A stretch of DNA of 8,221 nucleotides from Deltaproteobacteria bacterium (lineage in GTDB: Bacteria; Desulfobacterota_B; Binatia; UBA9968). Under the pieces are notes generated by a model, which worked only from the letters and a program-made list of their open reading frames with translations, searched no databases and had not been told where the DNA came from. The stretch covers positions 2,372-10,592 of the forward strand of contig VBKY01000486.1 of the NCBI GenBank assembly GCA_005879255.1, read 5' to 3'. This document shows, piece after piece, positions 1 to 6,329 of this stretch (the first letter of the stretch is position 1; every line of letters begins with the position of its first letter). The translations under genes were made by a program, and so were the position numbers.

Positions 1-1
1 A

Positions 2-1126
2 CGCATCGACGACGATACCGGCTCACGCTACGAAATCATCGCCATCGAGCCCTTGGGCGTGGACATGAGCAAGGTCGCCGCGACAGTGGGCGTGATCGAC
101 AAAGTTTGCGATGGTCGTATGGATGCCGAGGCGGCGCGATCTGCACTCGAGGCGATTACGCGATTTCCACCCGTCTCGGTCGCGCGCTTCGCGTTGCTGA
201 CGGCAGCCGGAGCCGCGGCGCTCGGCGTGATCTTCGGCGCGGCCCACCTGGCCGGCCTGGTCCTGATCGCAATCAGCGCCGGCGCCTGTCTCCGCCGGTG
301 GCTGGCGGGGATGAGCCGCAACCCTTTCCTGCAACCCTTCTGCGCTGCGTTGCTCGCGGGTGCCATTGGTGCGATCGCCGTCCGGCTCCAGCTCAGTTCC
401 GTGCTGCGCCTCGTAGCGGTCTGCCCGTGCATGGTGCTGGTTCCGGGCCCACATTTTCTGAATGGCACGATCGATCTCGCCCGCGCGCGCATCGCGCTGG
501 GCGCCTCGCGGATGGGCTACGCGAGCCTGATCACCCTCATGATCTGCACGGGGCTGCTCCTCGGGCTTTCATTCGGCGGCGTCACCCTGCCTGTTTCAGG
601 GCCCTCACACCCGGTACCGCTGGGGTATGATGTGATCGCGGCAGGCGTTGCCGTCGCGGCTTACGGTACGTTCTTCGCAATGCCATGGCGGATGCTGCCG
701 ATTCCCATCCTGATCGGAATGCTCGCGCACGCCTCGCGCTGGGCAATTATCTCGATGGCAGGTGCCAGCGTAGAGACCGGGGCGCTCGTCGCCTGTCTGT
801 TGGTTGGGACCATCATCACACCGATCGCCGATCGGCTGCGGCTGCCTTTTGCGGGGCTCGCCTTCGCTTCAGTGTTGTCTCTGATTCCCGGTGTGTTCCT
901 GTTCCGAATGGCCGGCGAAATGGTCGACCTCGTCACGCTCGGCCCACAGGCACCTCAGGAGCTCGTCGTGCAGGTGGTCGCCAATGGAACGACGGCCATC
1001 CTGATCATCCTGGCGATGACCTTTGGCTTGATTGTTCCGAAAATGTGCATCGAACATTGCTACCCCGGTTTTGCCAAACCCAATCCGGGAGGCTCAAGGG
1101 GAGACCCCAGTGCCGGGAAAGTTTGA
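2..1126 (+). CDS. ThrE-family threonine/serine exporter, 5'-truncated by window edge
   Basis: The frame is open from base 2 to the stop at 1124-1126 (374 residues), so the real start lies upstream; internal TTG/ATG codons near 53-67 are not its start. A short cytosolic stretch (about residues 1-60, including LGVDMSKVAATVGVIDKV) matches the segment before the first membrane helix of ThrE proteins. About nine or ten hydrophobic helices follow. Two proline-glycine motifs, VPGPHFLNGTIDL in the first half and LIPGVFLFRMAGEMVDL in the second, mark the two related halves typical of the family (Pfam ThrE and ThrE_2). Characterised members export threonine and serine from the cytoplasm using the proton gradient. 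The split relative YjjP/YjjB of E. coli has been linked to succinate export, so substrate is uncertain. The tail after the last helix (about 20 residues, GGSRGDPSAGKV) is hydrophilic. Family confidence is high; substrate confidence is low. Confidence 0.9.
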   Translation, partial: RIDDDTGSRYEIIAIEPLGVDMSKVAATVGVIDKVCDGRMDAEAARSALEAITRFPPVSVARFALLTAAGAAALGVIFGAAHLAGLVLIAISAGACLRRWLAGMSRNPFLQPFCAALLAGAIGAIAVRLQLSSVLRLVAVCPCMVLVPGPHFLNGTIDLARARIALGASRMGYASLITLMICTGLLLGLSFGGVTLPVSGPSHPVPLGYDVIAAGVAVAAYGTFFAMPWRMLPIPILIGMLAHASRWAIISMAGASVETGALVACLLVGTIITPIADRLRLPFAGLAFASVLSLIPGVFLFRMAGEMVDLVTLGPQAPQELVVQVVANGTTAILIILAMTFGLIVPKMCIEHCYPGFAKPNPGGSRGDPSAGKV

Positions 1127-1479
1127 GACAATGCGGCCGACGACGGCTTGCGTCGAAAAAGCCTCGACACTGTCGAGAGGCGTGTCGAACGGCCGACACT
1201 TTATCCAGCGGTTGCGATCTAAGCAGTCTAAAATTTTTCTTGTATTCAATCACTTCTCACGATCTCGGCTCAAACCGAACCTTGGCCAATCTTTTGCGCA
1301 TGTCTGCCGAGAGAGGCAAAGGGCGCGGCATCTTATCACGACTCCAAGCAAGTCCAATGTCCGTGGATTCAGTGCTGTGCTGGCTCCATGCAGGCCAATT
1401 TGGGGCAGCCCCCGTCGGTCTTCGGCGGGCAATCGGAGATAGCAGACCGTGAAACTAGGATGTGAAAAAGGAGATAACT
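1127..1479. other. Gene-free leader upstream of the first TPR lipoprotein gene
   Basis: No convincing gene lies here. It holds two adjacent palindromes (1163-1177 and 1182-1199). A segment at 1257-1302 (TCACGATCT, then TTGG and TCTTTTGCG) resembles 3044-3089 ahead of the paralogous gene. About 100 further bases before the start codon have no counterpart in the second copy. AT-rich sequence at 1225-1250 could hold a promoter, but I see no clean -35/-10 pair. Confidence 0.5.
1163..1199. promoter_or_regulatory. Pair of adjacent TGTCG-type palindromes
   Basis: CTCGACA-C-TGTCGAG (1163-1177) is a perfect 15-base inverted repeat. It is followed by GTGTCG-AACGGC-CGACAC (1182-1199). Both share a TGTCG/CGACA core. 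They lie about 280 bases before the lipoprotein start and 37 bases after the exporter stop. They could be operators, or an RNA hairpin ending exporter transcription, although no T-run follows. The structure is seen directly; function is inferred. Confidence 0.4.
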
Positions 1480-2091
1480 ATGAAAGTGATATATTTTTTG
1501 GCAGGACTCTCGTTTAGTGTCTGGCTCGCCGGGTGCGCGACGATCCGCGGCGGAGGCGATGTCGACCAAGGAAGGCAAGCGCTGTTTGAGGGCAACTATA
1601 AAGCCGCCCTCGGCTTATTTCAGGATGCCGCGCAAGTAGACCCGAACTACATATACGGCACCGAGCTACGGGAGGGAGTGTCGAGCTATCTGGGCAGAGC
1701 CCAATACCTCAACGGGAACTATGCGCAAGCGCGTCAGACTTTGGAGAAAGCGCTTTCGCAGCACAAGGGCGACAATGTCGCACGGCTATACCTGGGTCTT
1801 ACCTTGTATCGTCTAGGGGACCAAAAGGCGGCACTGACGAATATCCAAGCCGGTATGAACGGAATTAATAACTTCCTTAATTACATAAACGAGACCTTTC
1901 GATTTTCGTTTGGAAAAGACTGGGACGCGAGCGGAGGAATCCGGTCGGGCATAAAAAGCGATCTTGCGATGATCTCCAGCGGAAATATCGACTGGAAAAA
2001 ACTCATTGCTGATGGAGAGTCGCTAGGGATACGCATTGAACGAGAGCCAGACTTAGTGCGGCTGCAAGAAGAAGACCGACCCCGTCGTTGA
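1480..2091 (+). CDS. TPR-repeat lipoprotein, copy 1
   Basis: A 203-residue predicted lipoprotein. ATG at 1480 is chosen over the in-frame GTG at 1462 because AAGGAG (1468-1473) sits six bases before it and the protein then opens with a compact signal sequence ending in lipobox LAGC (Cys19). Alanine after the cysteine would favour the outer membrane. Two or three TPR-like helical hairpins follow: about residues 30-60 ([10 protein letters not shown]...FQDAAQVDP), 70-100 (LGRAQYLNG...LEKAL) and 101-130 ([12 protein letters not shown]). A non-TPR C-terminal part ends in EREPDL. TPR lipoproteins usually scaffold envelope complexes; the partner here is unknown. It is paralogous to the protein at 3164-3784, with identical blocks [29 protein letters not shown] and [12 protein letters not shown]. 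Unlike that copy, it is followed by gene fragments rather than a PsiE gene. Confidence 0.85.
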   Translation: MKVIYFLAGLSFSVWLAGCATIRGGGDVDQGRQALFEGNYKAALGLFQDAAQVDPNYIYGTELREGVSSYLGRAQYLNGNYAQARQTLEKALSQHKGDNVARLYLGLTLYRLGDQKAALTNIQAGMNGINNFLNYINETFRFSFGKDWDASGGIRSGIKSDLAMISSGNIDWKKLIADGESLGIRIEREPDLVRLQEEDRPRR

Positions 2092-2173
2092 TCTAACAGT
2101 GAAAGAGTATTCGGGTGGGGAAACGTTCAGCGTCATTGCTGTTCCTTCTCTCACCCACGTTTCGGGGCCGCCT

Positions 2174-2475
2174 ATGAATAACGAAAAAAAAATTTTGCTG
2201 GCACTTTTGGCTTGCCTCGCCGTGGTGCTGATCCCGCTGATGATCACTTACGCGGGCGCGGCAAATACATTATCGACGAAAACCGCTGCTCAGCCGCCGA
2301 TTCCCAAGGCGGGCCCATTGGCCCAGCCGAGATCGCCCCAACAGGTGGGTCTTCCGGCCGACCAGACGCGGGCTGTCATACCACCGGACAATCCGCAAAC
2401 GCCTCAGAAAATCGCTCTCGGTCAGAAACTTTTCTTCGACGGTCGTTTGTCCGCCGATGGCACCGTCGCTTGCGC
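2174..2475 (+). pseudogene. Di-haem cytochrome c peroxidase, N-terminal fragment
   Basis: ATG at 2174 opens a frame with a signal/anchor helix (about residues 5-28, [20 protein letters not shown]). A proline-rich linker follows, then [24 protein letters not shown] and ADGTVACA. That last run is the hallmark lead-in to the first haem site of CcpA/MauG-type peroxidases, where it would read CxTCH. Homology stops just at that point and the frame ends at 2497 after a few unrelated residues (RRSTRR). The first haem motif, the second haem and the catalytic domain are all missing, so no peroxidase can be made. No good ribosome binding site precedes the ATG. Intact enzymes are usually well over 300 residues; about 100 remain. 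Family assignment rests on the [11 protein letters not shown]...VACA run. Confidence 0.75.
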
Positions 2476-2480
2476 CCGCC

Positions 2481-2690
2481 GGTCCACACGCAGGTGATCT
2501 GCCTGACATGTATGTGGAGAAAAACGGAGCGCGGCGCTATGAGGTGCTCATAGATAGTATTACGCTCGGCTCCGGAGAGACTTCTATCTTCAACGCTGAT
2601 GGAAGCGCGATCGTCATCCATGCAACGGCTGACGACAATATCGCCGATCCTGTGGGTAATTTTGGAGAGCGGTCGGCTCAAGGGCCAATC
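2481..2690 (+). pseudogene. Cu,Zn superoxide dismutase (SodC), C-terminal fragment
   Basis: In frame 3 the translation runs [16 protein letters not shown], then LIDSITLGSGETSIFNADGS, then AIVIHATADDNIADPVGNFG, then ERSAQG. This follows the second half of bacterial SodC: the HAGDLP metal-ligand loop, the DADGSA-VIHA copper-ligand strand and the DDxxxDPxGNxGxRxxxG loop. The usual closing RIACGVI is changed to RSAQGPI, so the disulfide cysteine is lost. The N-terminal half (signal peptide, HxH copper ligands) is absent and no start codon suits it. The 5' edge abuts the peroxidase fragment and the 3' edge abuts an efflux-protein fragment. Intact SodC converts superoxide to peroxide in the periplasm; this remnant cannot. 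Confidence 0.75.
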
Positions 2691-2913
2691 TCAAGGCAAC
2701 GGAGGCCCGCTACCGGCAAACCGTTGCCGTATCCGGGAATTATCTCCGCCTCGCCCAGGCGCAGTACAAGTTTGGCTTGGTCGATTACCTCATCTCATCG
2801 ACGCCAAGCGGATGCTCCTCGCCAACCAACTGTCGCTAGCGCAAGCCGTCAATCTACAAATGGGCGCCAGCATCCGTCTGATCAAAGCCCTCGGCGGTGG
2901 GTGGGATGCAGGC
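2684..2913 (+). pseudogene. RND efflux outer-membrane factor (NodT/CusC type), C-terminal fragment with frameshift
   Basis: In frame 2 from 2684 the translation reads ANLKATEARYRQTV, then AVSGNYLRLAQAQYKFGLVD, then YLI. Homology then moves to frame 1 at about 2794 (LIDAKRMLLANQLSLAQAV, then ASIRLIKALGGGW). Together these match the last periplasmic helices of NodT/CusC outer-membrane efflux lipoproteins: the YxxGLxxYLxVLDAxRxLL segment and the closing LxKALGGGW. The frame change lies in a CTCATCTCAT stretch (2789-2798). Either a 5-base duplication or a single-base loss could explain it; usual family spacing favours a one-base loss. The N-terminal three quarters of the protein is missing. Frame 1 stays open to 3060, but I recognise nothing after the GGGW motif. 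Confidence 0.75.
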
Positions 2914-3163
2914 GCGGGCAGTTCGCCTTTAAGCAGAGAGATCTCGTACGGTCTCAAGTTTTCCAAGAACGACTGGATTCAAGTGTCGTGGAGCCTCGAC
3001 ATATGCCGAAGGCACGTGGAAACCTCGACACTTTCTTCGGCGGTCACGATCTTGGTTTAAAGCCGACTTTGGCAGGTCTTTTGCGGATGCAAGAGAAGGC
3101 AAATCCGAGTCTGCCAATTCGGCGAGGGAGCGAAATCCAACGCACCTGAAAAGGTAAATAACT
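2914..3163. other. Leader of the second TPR lipoprotein gene
   Basis: No gene is recognised. Positions 3044-3089 (TCACGATCTTGG, then TCTTTTGCG) resemble 1257-1302 upstream of the first paralogue. This shows that leader DNA was duplicated together with the gene. A TGTCG...CGACA imperfect palindrome (2984-3001) and a further CCTCGACA (3023-3030) echo the motifs at 1163-1199. Confidence 0.5.
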
Positions 3164-3784
3164 ATGAGACTGATATATTTTCCGGCCTGGCTCTTCGTCA
3201 CTGTTTCGCTCTCTGCCTGCGCGTCTTTCCAGAGCGCGGGCGATGTCGCTCAAGGAAGACAAGCTTTGTTCGAGGGCAACAACCAAACCGCCCTCGGCTA
3301 TTTTCAGGCTGCGGCGCAAGCCGATCCCAATTACATCTACGGCACCGAATTGCAGGAGGGAACTTTGAGCTTTCTCGGCCGAGCTCAATACCTGAACGGC
3401 GACTATGCGCGGGCGCGGTCGACGTTGGAAAAAGCGCTTGCGCGGCACAAGGACGACAATGTCGCGCGGCTTTACCTCGGGCTTACCCTGGCTCGCCAAG
3501 GCGAGACGCAGAAGAGTTTGAAAGATATCGACGCGGGCATGGAAGGAATCTATGACTTTCTCAATTACATAGCCGACAATTTCAGGTTCACGTTTGGCCA
3601 ATACTGGGACCCGGGACGGGATATACGCTCCGCCATTGAAAGCGCCCGCGCCGTGATCGCGAGCGGCAAGATCGACTGGCCGGCGCTGATGGCCGACGGC
3701 GAATCGATCGCGATGAAGACCGAGCGGGAGCCGGATCTGGCGCGGCAACAACAACAATTGCAACGACACCTGCACCTCGATTGA
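3164..3784 (+). CDS. TPR-repeat lipoprotein, copy 2
   Basis: A 206-residue predicted lipoprotein. ATG at 3164 is preceded by AAAAGG (3149-3154) and the spacer TAAATAACT resembles that of copy 1. The signal sequence ends in lipobox LSAC (Cys19), again followed by alanine. TPR-like hairpins span about residues 30-125. The C-terminal part (about 130-190) contains the block DFLNYIADNFRFTFGQYWD and closes with a Gln-rich tail (QQQQLQRH). Roughly 60% of positions match copy 1 by eye without gaps, diverging mostly in the signal peptide and extreme C-terminus. The stop is only 19 bases before the PsiE-family gene, so the two are probably co-transcribed and may act at the same envelope site. Function is unknown; a scaffold or adaptor role is inferred only from the TPR fold. 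Confidence 0.88.
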   Translation: MRLIYFPAWLFVTVSLSACASFQSAGDVAQGRQALFEGNNQTALGYFQAAAQADPNYIYGTELQEGTLSFLGRAQYLNGDYARARSTLEKALARHKDDNVARLYLGLTLARQGETQKSLKDIDAGMEGIYDFLNYIADNFRFTFGQYWDPGRDIRSAIESARAVIASGKIDWPALMADGESIAMKTEREPDLARQQQQLQRHLHLD

Positions 3785-3803
3785 AGAAAGGAGCTCTGCC
3801 GCC

Positions 3804-4280
3804 ATGGCAAAAACCAAGACAGAATTGCGCGAATGGATATCGAGCGGCTTCACCCGCGTCGAGGACGTTGCCTATGTCGGCCTCGGTCTGGTGCTTGCCG
3901 TCGCCGCTCTGGTCCTGCTCGTCATCGTCGCGCTTTCGTTGGGACAGGCAATCATGTCAGCCAACCTGCCCGTAAAAATTGTTGAGCTGCTCGATCAAAG
4001 TCTGCTCATTTTGATGATCGTCGAAATCCTCTATACTTTGCAGGTCTCTTTCCGCGAGCACACCCTGGTCGCGGAACCTTTTCTCATTGTCGGCCTCATC
4101 GCTGCCATTCGCCGCGTTCTCATCCTAACCGCGGAATTCTCAAAGCCCGCCGAAATCAATGAAGCTGCATTCCACAACGTGATGTTCGAGCTGGGTCTTT
4201 TGACGGCCTTAGTCCTCGCCCTGGTATTCTCTCTTTTCCTGCTGAAGCGGCAACACATCGCCTCCGGCGATCACGCATGA
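3804..4280 (+). CDS. PsiE-family (phosphate-starvation-inducible type) inner-membrane protein
   Basis: A 158-residue protein. ATG at 3804 follows AAAGGAG (3787-3793) with a ten-base spacer. Four hydrophobic helices are visible: about residues 23-50 (VGLGLVLAVAALVLLVIVAL), 61-80 (LLDQSLLILMIVEILYTLQV), 92-112 and 128-148 (LGLLTALVLALVFSLFLL). The run VAEPFLIVGLIAAIRRVLIL between helices 2 and 3 is the conserved core of the PsiE family (Pfam PF06146). A basic N-terminus and a hydrophilic tail (KRQHIASGDHA) flank the helices. E. coli PsiE is induced by phosphate starvation, but its biochemical role is not established and the name does not prove phosphate control here. I see no clear Pho box. The pairing with a TPR lipoprotein suggests an envelope module. 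Confidence 0.85.
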   Translation: MAKTKTELREWISSGFTRVEDVAYVGLGLVLAVAALVLLVIVALSLGQAIMSANLPVKIVELLDQSLLILMIVEILYTLQVSFREHTLVAEPFLIVGLIAAIRRVLILTAEFSKPAEINEAAFHNVMFELGLLTALVLALVFSLFLLKRQHIASGDHA

Positions 4281-4496
4281 GGACGGCTTATACAGCGCTG
4301 GCAGAGATCTTTCTTGCCTTGCCCCGGATTGGAAATGACTTATGAACCGGGAGAAACCGCGGCCGCACGGCTCACATACTGAAAAGTCTGCGAGCATTGC
4401 TGCGACCGTTTGTGTCTTGTGCGGCCAAGAAGCTCCGCCCCGCCGCGGAAGCGATTAGGCGTTAGACTCGATTAGCAGGGGCCACAGGAGGGCGTT

Positions 4497-4682
4497 TTAT
4501 TCGCGCGCAAAGACATCCAGGAGATCACTCGCTTCATCACAACTGAGTCCGTACTGTTGCATGAGTATTTCCGCCGCATCCTGGCGGCGCCCTGCAAGCA
4601 AAGCCTGTCTCACCTTAGCGGGAATCTCTCCTTCCGCGCGGAGCAAGTGAGCTGGACCTACGTGACTGACGGTCTTGTACAT
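4497..4682 (-). CDS. Small conserved-looking hypothetical protein (61 aa)
   Basis: ATG at 4682-4680, with only a weak GAAG about eight bases upstream. The product is soluble, without a signal peptide. It opens with MYKTVSHVGPAHLLRAEGEI. A helical stretch follows in which ALLAGRRQDAAEILMQQYGL and SCDEASDLLDVF pack as two amphipathic helices. That second half is reminiscent of the helical hairpin of ribosomal L7/L12-like C-terminal domains (the pattern in which a GLxxxEAxDLL helix follows an AxxLL helix), but the resemblance is too weak to name a family. It is last in a run of minus-strand small genes, 53 bases after the stop of the 49-aa gene, and converges on the PsiE gene. Coding status is moderately supported by composition and arrangement. 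Confidence 0.5.
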   Translation of the reverse strand: MYKTVSHVGPAHLLRAEGEIPAKVRQALLAGRRQDAAEILMQQYGLSCDEASDLLDVFARE

Positions 4683-4735
4683 TAGCGCGCTTCATGTTCA
4701 ATGAATTCGTTTGGACTATTCAAGAATATTCTCGG

Positions 4736-4885
4736 CTATTGCCGGCGTCTGGCGCGGAGATAATTCAGGCGCTCTTGAAACCAAGTACCTCGTGGCCACT
4801 CCCATTTTTGCGCCGGTAGGTCATCGCCGTCATATCCGCCGTTATTTACTCTGCTTTGCAGAAAAATCAGTTCCCATGAAGTCAT
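4736..4885 (-). CDS. Small hypothetical protein (49 aa)
   Basis: ATG at 4885-4883 is preceded on the minus strand by AGAAGGA (4898-4892) six bases away, a good ribosome binding site. The 49-residue product is aromatic and charged: MTSWELIFLQ, then NGGYDGDDLPAQKWEWPRGT, then WFQERLNYLRARRRQ. It carries four tryptophans and a basic C-terminal helix, with no signal or membrane segment. I do not recognise the family. It sits between the 140-aa gene (124 bases upstream) and the 61-aa gene (53 bases downstream), all on the same strand. The ribosome binding site and non-random composition favour a real gene over chance. Confidence 0.55.
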   Translation of the reverse strand: MTSWELIFLQSRVNNGGYDGDDLPAQKWEWPRGTWFQERLNYLRARRRQ

Positions 4886-5009
4886 AAGTATTCCTTCTCC
4901 CGTGCCTATTTAGTCCTGCATCTTCGATGACGAGATCGCAAGTCGGCTTCGTCAACCGAATCACCTTCTCGTGCGAGATGGGCTCATGATTGTCCACCCG
5001 ACCTAGGCT

Positions 5010-5432
5010 CTAGCCGGCTATCCTTTTCTGTCTCCAACCTTCGGCAGGTGTATTATTTGCCAGCTTCTTCTGTTTCCACCGCCGCATCCCTTGGCGGACA
5101 TATTCGGGACTGAACCCTAAAGTCTCACAGACGTTCGCAAACGAAAAAGTCCAATCGTCGTGGTTTGTCATGATCCACTCCTCCGCTTCGTTGAACAGCC
5201 TTTTCCCTTTTCCGCTTCGCGCCGTGAGATAAATCTGAAAGCAAGTAACGGCATCCTCCAACATCGCCAAGATGAGCCTCTTCTCCGGCTCGAGGCAGGT
5301 CTTTCGGCGAAAGTTCTGGAAGTATTGAGCGGACACAAGCGTGTCCGGTTCAAACAGCGAGGTGATTTTCTCCTCCATATTGAAAGAACTAGGCTCCTCT
5401 ATGGATTTCGAACTTTGAACTTTCGATGCCAT
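5010..5432 (-). CDS. Conserved hypothetical protein with C-terminal HTH-like segment (140 aa)
   Basis: ATG at 5432-5430 is chosen over the in-frame GTG-type start 54 codons upstream, because AGGGGGAG lies just before it (5442-5435) and the upstream extension has shadow-like composition. The first 35 residues are polar and probably flexible. The conserved core begins near SLFEPDTLVSAQYFQNFRRK, continues LEPEKRLILAMLEDAVTCFQ and RLFNEAEEWIM, and ends FSFANVCETLGFSPEYVRQG. This arrangement matches my memory of a widespread small hypothetical family in Gram-negative bacteria. The last segment (about residues 98-125) has helix-turn-helix character, so a regulatory or nucleic-acid role is possible but unproven. 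No signal peptide or membrane helix is present. The final Arg/Lys-rich tail (RRWKQKKLANN) would suit DNA or RNA contact. Confidence 0.75.
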   Translation of the reverse strand: MASKVQSSKSIEEPSSFNMEEKITSLFEPDTLVSAQYFQNFRRKTCLEPEKRLILAMLEDAVTCFQIYLTARSGKGKRLFNEAEEWIMTNHDDWTFSFANVCETLGFSPEYVRQGMRRWKQKKLANNTPAEGWRQKRIAG

Positions 5433-5550
5433 GACTCCCCCTAATTTGGGACGGGATCCGAAGGGATCGGTCGACCTTTGGATCGATTTTTGATTCTTGG
5501 CCAATGATTCCGTTTGAGACCACGCGCCACAAACGTGCCCACCACATCGA

Positions 5551-5715
5551 TTACCGACGTTTGGCCAGACGCTTACCTTCGGCTTTGATGCCATTCAGGT
5601 CGGGCTCCGCCGCGTTCGCTAGGGGCGCCCGCCGCATGCCTCGAATGGCGACGCTGACCCATAGAGTTGTTCCGGTCAGAAATAGAACCGACATGATCAG
5701 TGTATCGACGTTCAT
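5551..5715 (-). CDS. Small single-pass membrane protein (54 aa)
   Basis: ATG at 5715-5713, preceded on the minus strand by GGTGGA (5725-5720) with a four-base spacer. One hydrophobic helix (about residues 5-26, TLIMSVLFLTGTTLWVSVAI) is followed by a basic cytosolic-type tail ending in KRLAKRR. By the positive-inside rule the N-terminus would face the periplasm. In-frame sequence upstream of this ATG (to 5841) lacks coding character, so the short form is preferred. It lies 118 bases ahead of the 140-aa gene on the same strand and may share its transcript. I do not recognise a family. Confidence 0.45.
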   Translation of the reverse strand: MNVDTLIMSVLFLTGTTLWVSVAIRGMRRAPLANAAEPDLNGIKAEGKRLAKRR

Positions 5716-6101
5716 AGGATCCACCGCCTCTCTTTTCTTCTTTGTGCAGATACTGATGGCAACGATCGTGCCAGAGTACATCTTGTTTTTATCATCTATA
5801 AGCGACGAGAATCGGGGAGTTACATCCCATCGCGCATTCACCTCAATCGGACCGCAGCAGGAGCGTGTCGAGCTATCGGCACCCGCCGAAATATCGACGG
5901 CCAGAAAAGTGCGGCAGTATTATTGTGGACGCTACTGCGCGAGTGATTGAAGGGAGAGACGACTGGGCTTGTCGATCCACTAAGCTCGTACGTGGGAGGC
6001 GACCGAGCGCGAGCACACGATACGAGCGCTGCATGAACCTGAACCCTATTCGATGTTGAAAAAAACACTTATGAATAGCGAAAGTCCGGAAACTTAGGGT
6101 G

Positions 6102-6115
6102 CCGCCGCAAGGCGG
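6102..6115 (+). promoter_or_regulatory. Small hairpin with GCAA tetraloop
   Basis: CCGCC-GCAA-GGCGG forms a perfect five-base-pair stem capped by a GNRA-class loop. It lies about 200 bases before the exported-protein start, as would a structured element in a long leader. Function is inferred; it does not match any riboswitch core I know. Confidence 0.3.
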
Positions 6116-6151
6116 ATCGCAGTTGGTGGTGATAAAAAATCGCGACGCATG

Positions 6152-6167
6152 TTCGACAGGTGTCGAA
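6152..6167. promoter_or_regulatory. 16-base palindrome TTCGACA-GG-TGTCGAA
   Basis: A perfect inverted repeat with a two-base centre, sharing the TCGACA/TGTCGA core with the palindrome at 1163-1177. Its size and symmetry suit a dimeric repressor or activator site, about 150 bases ahead of the exported-protein gene. No regulator for it is identified in the window. Confidence 0.35.
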
Positions 6168-6225
6168 TAACAGACGGTTTACTCGAACCGGTGACGCCGA
6201 GCCGGCGATGCTCGATTCCAAAGAG

Positions 6226-6240
6226 CGGTGCGTCGCACCG
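6226..6240. promoter_or_regulatory. 15-base palindrome CGGTGCG-T-CGCACCG
   Basis: A perfect seven-base-pair inverted repeat around a single T, 76 bases before the exported-protein start. It could be an operator. As RNA the one-base centre would force a smaller stem. The symmetry is visible; function is inferred. Confidence 0.3.
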
Positions 6241-6304
6241 ACAGATCACCAGCAAAGGTGCTTGGCATATCGATTGCGCACCGTGTTTTCAACAAGGACG
6301 AAAG

Positions 6305-6329
6305 GAGGTGAATCGAATGAAAAACGTAA
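6305..6329 (+). repeat. Translation-start leader repeated in opposite orientation at 7657-7681
   Basis: GAGGTGAATCGAATGAAAAA, then one differing base, then GTAA, is shared with the start of the mini-lipoprotein gene on the minus strand (24 of 25 bases). The repeat covers the ribosome binding site, the start codon and the first codons. Confidence 0.7.

Larger units (their letters stand above)
5716..6316. other. 600-base divergent region without a convincing gene
   Basis: This separates the minus-strand small-gene group from the plus-strand exported protein. Open frames exist on both strands (5504-5950 plus, 5865-6059 plus, 5838-6068 minus), but none has a well-placed ribosome binding site or recognisable protein. 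From 6060 on it is rich in inverted repeats: a GCAA-loop hairpin at 6102-6115 and palindromes at 6152-6167 and 6226-6240. It is the likely promoter and 5' leader of the gene at 6317. Confidence 0.5.

Noticed and set aside
28..492. Long open frames on the minus strand and in frame 1 over the exporter gene
   Set aside because: Arg/Ala-rich shadows of a clear GC-rich ThrE gene; no recognisable protein or ribosome binding site.
3044..3853. 269-aa open frame antisense to the second lipoprotein
   Set aside because: It mirrors the real lipoprotein gene, which has a lipobox, ribosome binding site and a paralogue; the antisense product has no recognisable domain.
4361..4426. GGCCGCAC / GTGCGGCC inverted repeat between convergent genes
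   Set aside because: Eight bases with a 50-base loop and no T-run; not supportable as a terminator.
4342..4458. 38-aa plus-strand frame with CVLCG after the PsiE gene
   Set aside because: Only a weak GGAA precedes the start and one CxxC is not enough evidence.
5504..5950. 148-aa plus-strand frame, and 5865-6059 with AGGAG nearby
   Set aside because: The first overlaps the minus-strand membrane protein and lacks a ribosome binding site. In the second, AGGAG is only one base from the GTG, too close to work.
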